NCBI GenBank assembly: GCA_964528755.1 | Contig: CAZGWN010000003.1 | Span: 37,270 to 101,269, forward strand | Reading direction: 5' to 3' | Length of the DNA stretch: 64,000 nucleotides | Source of the DNA: Raineyella sp964528755 | GTDB taxonomy: Bacteria; Actinomycetota; Actinomycetes; Propionibacteriales; Propionibacteriaceae | Shown here: positions 8,268 through 17,302 of the stretch, in pieces | Position numbering within the stretch: position 1 is the first letter of the stretch | Layout of the letters: every line of letters starts with the position of its first letter | The notes under the pieces: generated by a model | Told to the model about the DNA's origin: nothing | What the model saw: the letters and a program-made list of their open reading frames with translations, nothing else | The model's database searches: none | Made by a program: the position numbers and the translations under genes

Positions 8268-8870
8268 GTGGCAGACGAGAAGCGGGCAGTTGTGCCCCCG
8301 GGACCCACGGGGACGACGATCTCCGGGTCCGCGACCCGGGTGGTCATGGACGCCGAGGAGATCTCCCGCGCGGTGGTCCGGATGGCCCACCAGGTCCTGG
8401 AGGACAACCACGGCGCCACCCACCTGACAGTCGTCGGCATCCCCACCCGCGGAATCCCGCTGGCCCGCCGGCTCGCGCACGCCATGGAGGACATCGAGAA
8501 CCGACCGGTGCCGCTCGGCGAACTCGACGTCACCTTCTACCGGGACGATCTGCGCCGCCAGCCGACCCGGCCGGTGGGTCCCACCCGGATGCCCGGCCCC
8601 ATCGACGATGTCGTCGTGGTGCTCGTCGACGACGTCCTCTACTCGGGACGTACGGTGTCCGCCGCGCTGGAGGCGCTGAAGGACATCGGCCGTCCCCGGG
8701 CGGTCCGCCTCGCCGTCCTTGTCGACCGCGGTCACCGCGAACTGCCGATCCGGGCCGACGTCGTCGGGCGGGAGCTGCCGACCGCCGCCGACGAGCGGGT
8801 CCGGGTGCATCTGGCCGAGATCGACGGCACCAGCGAGGTCATCATCCAGCGCATGTCCGAGGAAGCATGA
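8268..8870 (+). CDS. pyrR: Bifunctional PyrR regulator / uracil phosphoribosyltransferase
   Basis: PyrR senses UMP/UTP and controls pyrimidine synthesis by binding pyr mRNA; it usually also has uracil phosphoribosyltransferase activity. The PRPP-binding loop VLVDDVLYSGRT is at 118-129, and family blocks GIPTRG (58-62) and DVTFYRDDL (87-95) are present. The start is GTG 8268, preceded by GAGGAAGGA at a good distance, giving a 200-residue protein. It heads an operon in which pyrB and pyrC follow with 4-base ATGA overlaps. A hairpin just before the start suggests autogenous translational control. Confidence 0.93.
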   Translation: MADEKRAVVPPGPTGTTISGSATRVVMDAEEISRAVVRMAHQVLEDNHGATHLTVVGIPTRGIPLARRLAHAMEDIENRPVPLGELDVTFYRDDLRRQPTRPVGPTRMPGPIDDVVVVLVDDVLYSGRTVSAALEALKDIGRPRAVRLAVLVDRGHRELPIRADVVGRELPTAADERVRVHLAEIDGTSEVIIQRMSEEA

Positions 8871-9856
8871 TGCGTCACCTGCTGTCCACCGGTGAGTTGA
8901 GCCGCGAGGATGCGCTGTCGATCCTCGACCTCGCCGAGGAGATGAGCATGATCCGCGAGCGGGAGATCAAGAAGCTGCCTGTGCTGCGCGGACGCACGGT
9001 GGTCAACCTGTTCTTCGAGGACTCCACCCGGACCCGATCCTCCTTCGAACTTGCCGGGAAGTGGCTGTCCGCCGACGTCATCAACGTGTCGGCAAAGGGC
9101 TCGTCGGTGTCGAAGGGGGAGACGCTGCGCGACACGGTGCGCACCCTGAGCGCGATGGGCGTCGACGCGCTGGTGATCCGCCACCCGGCCTCCGGTGCGC
9201 CGATGCAGGCCGCCCGGTGGACCACAGCGCGGGTGGTCAACGCCGGGGACGGCACCCACGCCCATCCCACCCAGGCGCTGCTCGACGCGTTCACCATGCG
9301 CCGCCACGTCCGCGCCGTCACCGGCGACCCGGAGGCCGACTGGCAGGGCCGCACCGTCGTCATCGTCGGCGACATCAGCCACTCCCGGGTGGCCCGCTCC
9401 GACGTACGGCTGCTGCCCAGGCTCGGCGCCCGGGTCATCCTCGTCGCCCCGCCGACCCTGATGCCGCCCGGCGTCGACGACTGGCCGGTGGAGACCTCGT
9501 GGGACCTCGACGCGGTCCTGCCCGAGGCCGACGTGGTGATGATGCTGCGGGTGCAGCGCGAGCGGATGCACGGTGCCTACTTCCCCACCCCGCGCGAATA
9601 CACCGTCGGGTGGGGCCTCACCCGGGAGCGGCTGGCCGCACTGCGGCCGGGCACGGCGATCTTCCACCCCGGACCGATGAACCGCGGGCTGGAGATCTCC
9701 GCCGACGCCGCCGACGCGGCGTCCTCCCGGGTGCTCGACCAGGTCGCGGCCGGCGTCGCGGTGCGGATGAGTGTCCTCTACCACCTGTTGGCCGGCGATC
9801 CGGGCACCCGCCCGGCGGATCTGCGGCCCACCGACCCGAAAGGACAGCTCGCATGA
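8867..9856 (+). CDS. pyrB: Aspartate carbamoyltransferase, catalytic chain
   Basis: This enzyme condenses carbamoyl phosphate with aspartate, the committed step of pyrimidine synthesis. The carbamoyl-phosphate loop STRTRSSF starts at residue 53, and HAHPTQALLD and the HPGPMNRG region near the C-terminus are intact. The 329-residue length is normal for the class without a regulatory PyrI chain; no pyrI is seen nearby. The ATG overlaps the pyrR stop (ATGA). There is a tandem ATGATG, so the first residue could be either Met. Confidence 0.96.
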   Translation: MMRHLLSTGELSREDALSILDLAEEMSMIREREIKKLPVLRGRTVVNLFFEDSTRTRSSFELAGKWLSADVINVSAKGSSVSKGETLRDTVRTLSAMGVDALVIRHPASGAPMQAARWTTARVVNAGDGTHAHPTQALLDAFTMRRHVRAVTGDPEADWQGRTVVIVGDISHSRVARSDVRLLPRLGARVILVAPPTLMPPGVDDWPVETSWDLDAVLPEADVVMMLRVQRERMHGAYFPTPREYTVGWGLTRERLAALRPGTAIFHPGPMNRGLEISADAADAASSRVLDQVAAGVAVRMSVLYHLLAGDPGTRPADLRPTDPKGQLA

Positions 9857-11154
9857 CCGTCACCCCGCTGGGCGCGTCCGTCCCCGCCCGTCTGTTGATC
9901 ACCGGCGTGGCGCGGCCCGACGGCAGCGTCGGGGACGTGTACGTCGACGGGCCGGTCCTGGCCGACCCGGCCGGCGCCCCGGCCGATGTGGACCGCGTCG
10001 ACGGCACCGGGCTGGTCGTCCTGCCCGGGCTCGTGGACCCGCACGTGCACCTGCGCCAGCCCGGCCGGGAGGACGCGGAGACGATCCGCACCGGCACCGC
10101 CGCGGCGGCCCGCGGCGGATTCACCGCCGTACAGGCGATGGCCAACACCACCCCGGTCACCGACACCGCCGAGATCGCCGCCGAGGTGGTCCGGATCGCG
10201 GCGGCCGAGGGTGCCTGTCGGGTGATCCCGTGCGGCGCCGTGACCAAGGGCCTGGCCGGCGAACAGCTCGCCGAGCTCGGGCTGATCCACCGCGCCACCG
10301 GCACCCGATGTTTCTCCGACGACGGGGCGTGCGTGGCCGATCCCCAGGTGATGCGCCGGGCACTGGAGTACGTCCGCCCCTTCGACGGAGTGATCGCCCA
10401 GCACGCCCAGGATCCTTCGTTGGCCGGGCCGGACGCCTGCTGCCACGAGGGCGACCTGTCCGGCCGGCTCGGGCTGGGCGGCTGGCCGATCGCCGCCGAA
10501 TCCTCGGTGGTCGCCCGCGACGTCGAACTCGCTGCCCTGACCGGCTCCCGCTACCACGTCTGCCACGTGTCGGCGGCCGACACCCTCGACGTCATCCGCG
10601 CCGCCAAGGCCCGTGGCGTACGGGTCAGCGCCGAGGTCACCCCGCACCACCTGCTGCTGACCACCGACCTGCTGACGGGCTACGACACGACCTACAAGGT
10701 CAACCCGCCGCTGCGCCCCGCCGAACACCTCGAGGCACTGCGGAGGGCGCTGGCCGACGGCACGATCGACATGGTCGGCACCGACCACGCCCCGCACGCC
10801 GCGCAGGACAAGGACCATCCCTTCGTCGACGCCCGGCCCGGGATGACCGGGCTGGAGCAGGCGTTGGCCGTCGTGATCGAGACCATGGTGGCCCCCGGGC
10901 TGCTCGACTGGGCCGGGGTGGCCGACCGGATGTCGTACGCCCCCGCGGCCCTGTTGGGCCTGGACGACCAGGGCCGCCCGGTGGCCCCTGGCGAACCGGC
11001 GAATCTCGTCCTGGTCGACCCTCGGGCCCGGCGGGTCGTCGACCCGGCCGACACCGCTTCCCTGGCGCGCAACAATCCGTATGCGGGCCGGGACCTGCCC
11101 GACCCGGTCAGGCTGACCGTCTGCGGCGGCCACGTGACCTACCGTCGGGGCTGA
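9853..11154 (+). CDS. pyrC: Dihydroorotase (class I)
   Basis: Dihydroorotase closes the dihydroorotate ring in the third step of pyrimidine synthesis. It belongs to the amidohydrolase superfamily: metal ligands HVH at 64-66 in DPHVHLRQPG, later His in CHVSAADT, and the catalytic Asp in GTDHAPH. Length is 433 aa. ATG 9853 overlaps the pyrB stop by four bases. Later pyr genes (carA, carB, pyrD, pyrF) are not in the window; the next gene is a truncated haemoglobin. Confidence 0.95.
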   Translation: MTVTPLGASVPARLLITGVARPDGSVGDVYVDGPVLADPAGAPADVDRVDGTGLVVLPGLVDPHVHLRQPGREDAETIRTGTAAAARGGFTAVQAMANTTPVTDTAEIAAEVVRIAAAEGACRVIPCGAVTKGLAGEQLAELGLIHRATGTRCFSDDGACVADPQVMRRALEYVRPFDGVIAQHAQDPSLAGPDACCHEGDLSGRLGLGGWPIAAESSVVARDVELAALTGSRYHVCHVSAADTLDVIRAAKARGVRVSAEVTPHHLLLTTDLLTGYDTTYKVNPPLRPAEHLEALRRALADGTIDMVGTDHAPHAAQDKDHPFVDARPGMTGLEQALAVVIETMVAPGLLDWAGVADRMSYAPAALLGLDDQGRPVAPGEPANLVLVDPRARRVVDPADTASLARNNPYAGRDLPDPVRLTVCGGHVTYRRG

Positions 11155-11166
11155 GTGGAGGATGCC

Positions 11167-11676
11167 ATGTCGATTCCGCTGAACCCCCGGGGCCCGCTGA
11201 ACCCCCAGGGCCCGCTGAACCCCCAGGGCCCACCGAATCCCCAGGGCCCGACCGGGCCCGCCGGGCAACCGTCCGCGTACGACCGGATGGGCGGCCACGA
11301 GATGTTCGCCGCCCTCATCCACCGGTTCTACGAGAATGTCGCCCGCACCCCCGAGTTGCGTGCCCTCTATCCCGAGGCCGACCTCGGCCCCGCCGAGGAG
11401 CGGCTGCGGATGTTCTTCGAGCAGTACTGGGGCGGCCCGGGTGAGTACTCGGCCCGCCGCGGCCACCCGCGGTTGCGGATGCGCCACGCGGGCTTCCGGG
11501 TCACCCCGGCCCAGCGGGATCGCTGGCTGGACTGCATGCGCGAGGCCATCGGCACCGTCGACCTCGATGACGAGATGCGCGAGGTGCTGTGGACCTACTG
11601 CGTGCGGGCCGCGGATTCGATGGTGAACTCCCTGGACGCGGCGACCGACCCCGCGGACCGACGCGGGTTGCTGTGA
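11167..11676 (+). CDS. glbO: Group II truncated haemoglobin with a repetitive Pro-rich N-terminal extension
   Basis: The globin part (about residues 38-169) matches GlbO-type truncated haemoglobins: YDRMGG at the start, FYENV, PEADL..AEERL, the FFEQYWGGP block, the proximal His in MRHAGF, and the group II Trp in RDRWL. Such proteins bind O2 or NO and are linked to respiration or redox protection. The start at ATG 11167 has GGAGG five bases upstream. Residues 4-27 are four copies of a six-residue unit (LNPQGP), encoded by 18-bp tandem repeats, a feature not normal for the family. It follows pyrC by 12 bases and is likely in the pyr transcript. Confidence 0.9.
   Translation: MSIPLNPRGPLNPQGPLNPQGPPNPQGPTGPAGQPSAYDRMGGHEMFAALIHRFYENVARTPELRALYPEADLGPAEERLRMFFEQYWGGPGEYSARRGHPRLRMRHAGFRVTPAQRDRWLDCMREAIGTVDLDDEMREVLWTYCVRAADSMVNSLDAATDPADRRGLL
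11176..11247 (+). repeat. Four 18-bp tandem repeats inside glbO
   Basis: The units at 11176, 11194, 11212 and 11230 are each 18 bases and differ by one to a few substitutions; copies two and three are identical. They encode the hexapeptide series L/P-N-P-Q/R-G-P. Near-identity at the DNA level suggests recent slippage expansion. Confidence 0.9.
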
Positions 11677-11691
11677 GGCTCCACGCCCGCC

Positions 11692-11697
11692 TAGAGT
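11692..11697 (+). promoter_or_regulatory. -10 box TAGAGT before the GH13 gene
   Basis: TAGAGT is followed by seven bases and then GTG 11705. There is no ribosome site, so a leaderless message is likely. Confidence 0.55.
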
Positions 11698-11704
11698 CGG
11701 ATGT

Positions 11705-13420
11705 GTGACCCGACCTCTACTCTCCCGGCCCGACGACGGCCCTACCCACTCCGCGGACTGGTGGCGCCATGCCGTCGTCTACCAGGTCTACCCACGGTCC
11801 TTCGCCGACGGCAACGGCGACGGGGAGGGTGACCTGACCGGGATCATCGGACACCTGGATCACCTCGCCCGGCTCGGCGTGGACGCGGTGTGGATCTCCC
11901 CGTGGTATCCCTCGCCGCTGCACGACGGCGGGTACGACGTCGCCGACTACTGCGCGATCGATCCGCGCTTCGGAACCCTGCACCAGGCCGACGATCTCAT
12001 CGGCCTGGCCCACGACCTGGGTCTGCGGGTGATCATCGACCTCGTGCCCAACCACTGCTCCATCGAACACCCGTTGTTCCGGCGGGCGCTGGCCGCCGGG
12101 CCGGGCTCGTCCGAACGCGACCTGTTCGTCTTCCGCGACGGTCGGGGCGCGGACGGCGCCGAGCCGCCCAACAACTGGCCGGCCCACTTCGGCGGATCGG
12201 CGTGGGAGCGGGTGGTCGGCCCCGACGGAGTGCCCGAGCAGTGGTATCTGCACCTGTTCACCCCCGAACAGCCCGACTGGAACTGGTCCAGTCCGGCGGT
12301 CGCGGAGATGTTCGACGACATCCTGCGGTTCTGGTTCGACCGCGGGGTGGACGGCTTCCGCATCGACGTGGCCGACGCGTGCGCCAAGGACATGACCCTG
12401 CCGGACCTGCCCGACGACGCCGGCTCGGGGATGTCGGGCCTGGACAAGTTCCCCGGCCATCCGTACTTCGATCGCCCCGAGCTGGAACGGATCCAGCGCC
12501 GTTGGCGGGCGATCGGCGACAGCTATGCCGACACGCCACAGGGACCGCGGATCTTCGTCTCCGAGGCCTACCTGGGGCCGACCCCGCGGCTGGCCGCGTT
12601 CACCGCGCCGGGCCGGCTGCACGCCACCTTCAACTTCGACGCGCTGCTGACCGAGTGGACGTACTCCTCCCAGCGGGCCATGATAGAGGCGACCCTGGCC
12701 GGCTACGGCGCCGTCGGTGCCCCGTGCACGTGGGTACTCGGCAATCACGACCAGCCCCGCGTCGTCACCCGCTACGGCCGCCGGGTCACCGGCTCCCCGT
12801 ACACCTCCGCCGGCCTGGGCCGGCCCTCCCCCGCCGGACCCGGGGCCGACCTGGCACTCGGCCGCCGGCGGGCCCGCGCCGCAACGTTGCTGGAGCTCGC
12901 GCTGCCCGGCGGGGTCTACCTCTACCAGGGCGACGAACTCGGCCTGCCCGAGGTCGACCTGCCCCCGGAGGTTCTGCAGGACCCGATCTGGGAGCGGTCC
13001 GGCCACACCCGCAAGGGCCGTGACGGGTGTCGGGTCCCACTGCCGTGGTCGGGGACCCGACCTCCGTACGGGTTCAGCCCCGAGGATGCGACCGACTCCC
13101 CCTGGCTGCCCCAGCCCGGCGACTGGGCCGGCCTGACTGTCACCGCCCAGGAGGACGACCCGGATTCCTTCCTCACCCTGTGGCGGACTGCGCTGCGGAT
13201 CCGCCGCCAGCATGCCGCCCTCGGGGACGGGAGGTTGCGCTGGGATCCGGACGCCCCGGACGGGGTGCTCGGGTTCCGGCGCGACCCGGGATTCGCCTGC
13301 TGGACGGCCTTCGACACCGGTCCGATCGACCTGCCGGTCGGGGCGAGGGTCCTGCTCGCCTCCACTCCGCTGACGGGCGGGAAACTCGGCCCCGACCAGA
13401 CGGTCTGGCTGGCCCGCTGA
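11705..13420 (+). CDS. Alpha-glucosidase (glycoside hydrolase family 13)
   Basis: This is a cytosolic GH13 enzyme of the alpha-glucosidase/oligo-1,6-glucosidase type, 571 aa. The TIM-barrel motifs are complete: DLVPNH (112-117), GFRIDVAD with nucleophile D221, VSEAY with the acid/base E287, and GNHD with the transition-state Asp D349. QVYPRSFAD at the N-terminus and the C-terminal beta domain are also typical. There is no signal peptide, so it would act on imported maltose-like sugars, although no sugar transporter lies beside it. It stands alone with its own promoter. Exact substrate specificity cannot be read from the sequence. Confidence 0.9.
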   Translation: MTRPLLSRPDDGPTHSADWWRHAVVYQVYPRSFADGNGDGEGDLTGIIGHLDHLARLGVDAVWISPWYPSPLHDGGYDVADYCAIDPRFGTLHQADDLIGLAHDLGLRVIIDLVPNHCSIEHPLFRRALAAGPGSSERDLFVFRDGRGADGAEPPNNWPAHFGGSAWERVVGPDGVPEQWYLHLFTPEQPDWNWSSPAVAEMFDDILRFWFDRGVDGFRIDVADACAKDMTLPDLPDDAGSGMSGLDKFPGHPYFDRPELERIQRRWRAIGDSYADTPQGPRIFVSEAYLGPTPRLAAFTAPGRLHATFNFDALLTEWTYSSQRAMIEATLAGYGAVGAPCTWVLGNHDQPRVVTRYGRRVTGSPYTSAGLGRPSPAGPGADLALGRRRARAATLLELALPGGVYLYQGDELGLPEVDLPPEVLQDPIWERSGHTRKGRDGCRVPLPWSGTRPPYGFSPEDATDSPWLPQPGDWAGLTVTAQEDDPDSFLTLWRTALRIRRQHAALGDGRLRWDPDAPDGVLGFRRDPGFACWTAFDTGPIDLPVGARVLLASTPLTGGKLGPDQTVWLAR

Positions 13421-13503
13421 CCCACGCGCCCCTGGGTGCCCGAACGGCCCGCGCGCTCCGCGACGCCGCGCGGATCGGCACCATCCTGCAACAGGTGCGG
13501 CGC

Positions 13504-14417
13504 CTAGCGAGGGAGGGGCCCGGACCCGGCGGGGTGGGCGGTGCCCTCGCCCTGGTCCGCCGCGAGCAGCGGGGTGAGGCGGTCCCGCAGCAGCTCGGGA
13601 ATCTCCCGTGGACGGCCGTGGGCGTCGGCGTGCACGAGCACCTGGTGGCCGATCGCGTACGTGACGTCCACGTGCGGGTCGGTGATGCGGACCTCGAAGC
13701 TCAGCGAGGTTCGCCCGACCCGCACGATGACGACCTGGCACGCGTACGGCTCCAGTTGATAGCGCATCGGCGCCCGGTAGTGGATGTCCTGCGCCGCCAC
13801 GATCCAGCGGGTCGGGTCGCCCGGCCCGCCCCACGGCATGTCGCGGCGCGGCTCGGCCAAGGCCGCGATGTGGGCTTCCTGCAGGTACGTCAGGTAGCTG
13901 ACGTTGTTGACGTGGCCGTACGGGTCGATCTCCGAGTAGCGGACCCGCAGGGGCCCGCGGAATCCGCCGGCCGGGTTGCCGGCGGCCCGCGGCAGCTCCC
14001 GGAACTCCCGTGCCGGCCCCCGGAAGCCACGCAACCAGGCCCGCTCGTCGGGGGTGAGCCGACGGACGGACCGGGTCTGCGGGTCGTAGGTGGCGCAGAC
14101 ACTGCCGGCCCGGGCGACCAGCGCGGCACCCTGCTCGATGTCGTACTGGACCTCGAACCGGGCCGCACCGACCGACGCCACCCACATCCGGACGATCACC
14201 GGGTCACCGCCGAACAGCGACGGCGCCAGGTACTCGATCCGGTGCGAGACGACGATCACCCCGTCGGCCAGCATGCCGGCATGCGGGCCGGACAGGATCC
14301 AGTCGACCCGGGCCTCCTGCATGTAGTCGAGGTAGACCACGTTGTTCACGTGGCCCTGCGGGTCCTGGTCGGACCACCGCACCCGTGCCTGGTAGACGTA
14401 CTCGGTCATCGCACCGC

Positions 14418-14421
<4 letters not shown>
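13504..14421 (-). CDS. Acyl-CoA thioesterase with two hotdog domains
   Basis: Two 4HBT-type thioesterase domains lie in one 305-residue chain: DQDPQGHVNNVVYLDYM near the start and EIDPYGHVNNVSYLTYL after about residue 160. Each carries the catalytic Asp and the GHVNN motif, so both halves look active and arose by internal duplication. Hotdog enzymes of this kind hydrolyse acyl-CoAs. GTG 14421 gives a 4-base GTGA overlap with the fadD stop; ATG 14409 four codons later is the alternative. Coupling to fadD suggests the pair balances acyl-CoA formation and release. Confidence 0.87.
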
Positions 14422-16292
<1,871 letters not shown>

Positions 16293-16588
16293 CTTTCTCC
16301 TTGGGCCGGGGCGGGCCGCCTGCGCAGACCGGATCCCCATCGAATGACGGGCCCATCGGGCAATGGGCACAGCTCATTCCTCGATCGGCCGAGTCGGGCC
16401 CCGAACGGCCGCGGAGGGCTGGCTGCCGCCAGCAGACTACGCCCCGGCTACCGTGGTCCGGGCTGCCCTGCCAGCGGCATCGGCGCCTGTGCGGCAGTTT
16501 TGTCGCAGGGTCACAACGCAGGCCGGATTTCGTTGGCCGGTTCGGGGTCGACCGGCCGGCCCCGGTCCGGACGAGTCGACCGAAAACT
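16293..16588. other. Intergenic region between fadD and the MarR gene
   Basis: About 300 bases without a convincing gene. The left end holds the AAGGAG ribosome site of fadD. Short open frames exist on the plus strand but have no ribosome site and no recognisable product. I see no strong hairpin or repeat. Confidence 0.5.
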
Positions 16589-16616
16589 ATTGAACGATCA
16601 ATCTATTGTGTAGAAT
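16589..16616 (+). promoter_or_regulatory. Promoter and likely self-operator of the MarR gene
   Basis: The -10 box TAGAAT (16611-16616) is seven bases before ATG 16624. An inverted repeat ATTGA-4-TCAAT (16589-16602) lies over the -35 area (TATTGA at 16588 or TTGAAC at 16590). A MarR dimer bound there would block its own promoter. Confidence 0.55.
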
Positions 16617-16623
16617 GGAACGC

Positions 16624-17229
16624 ATGACCACCGAGCCCCGGCCCGCGCCTGCCACGCCCGACGAACCCGCCCTGGCCGGCGGACCCGCCTTCCCGCGGCT
16701 CGTCGTGCCCGAGGACCGTGCCGAGGCGCAGATCCCGGCGGGCCAGGCCGTTCCCGACGAGTCCCTGTGGCTGACCCAGGCCCAGCAGCAGGTCTGGCGG
16801 ATCTATCTGCGCGGCGTGCATCAACTGGACGACTACCTGGACCGGGCGCTGCGACCGCACGGTCTGAGCCTGGCCGAGTACGAGATCCTGGTGGCCCTGT
16901 CCGAGGCGCCCCGACGCAAGCTGCGGATGTCGGAGCTTGCCGACGGCGTGCACCAGTCGCGTTCCCGGCTCACCCACACCATCACCCGGATGGAGAAGGC
17001 AGGCATCGTCGACCGGACCGCCTGTCCGGACGACCGCCGCGGCGTGTGGGCCGAGCTGACCGAGTACGGCATGCGGCGGCTGGAGGCGGCCGCCCCGGCC
17101 CACGTCTGGTCGGTGCGCCACGCCCTGGTCGATGCCGTCGAGCCGGCCGACTACGAGGCCCTGGGCCGGGTCTTCGCGGCCGTCCAGGCGGTGCCCGAGG
17201 TCGCGGCCGCCTCCACGCCGCAGGCCTGA
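16624..17229 (+). CDS. MarR-family transcriptional regulator
   Basis: A winged-helix dimeric repressor of 201 aa. A disordered Pro/Ala-rich N-terminal 45 residues is followed by the MarR core: LSLAEYEILVALSEAP, recognition helix in VHQSRSRLTHTITRME, and the wing with DDRRGVWAELTEYG. ATG 16624 is chosen because of the leaderless promoter spacing; an ATG three codons earlier is inside the -10 box. Ligand and targets are unknown; the divergent fadD pair and the following oxidoreductase are candidates. Confidence 0.9.
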   Translation: MTTEPRPAPATPDEPALAGGPAFPRLVVPEDRAEAQIPAGQAVPDESLWLTQAQQQVWRIYLRGVHQLDDYLDRALRPHGLSLAEYEILVALSEAPRRKLRMSELADGVHQSRSRLTHTITRMEKAGIVDRTACPDDRRGVWAELTEYGMRRLEAAAPAHVWSVRHALVDAVEPADYEALGRVFAAVQAVPEVAAASTPQA

Positions 17230-17302
17230 CCCGCGCGGGCCCGTCGGCCCGCAGCCGGTGGCCCCCTGACCGGTCTCCGGGCCGATCCGGCACACTGGGC
17301 AC

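Noticed and set aside
16344..16613. Small plus-strand frames in the fadD/MarR intergenic region
   Set aside because: No ribosome site, no conserved pattern, and they run into the MarR promoter.
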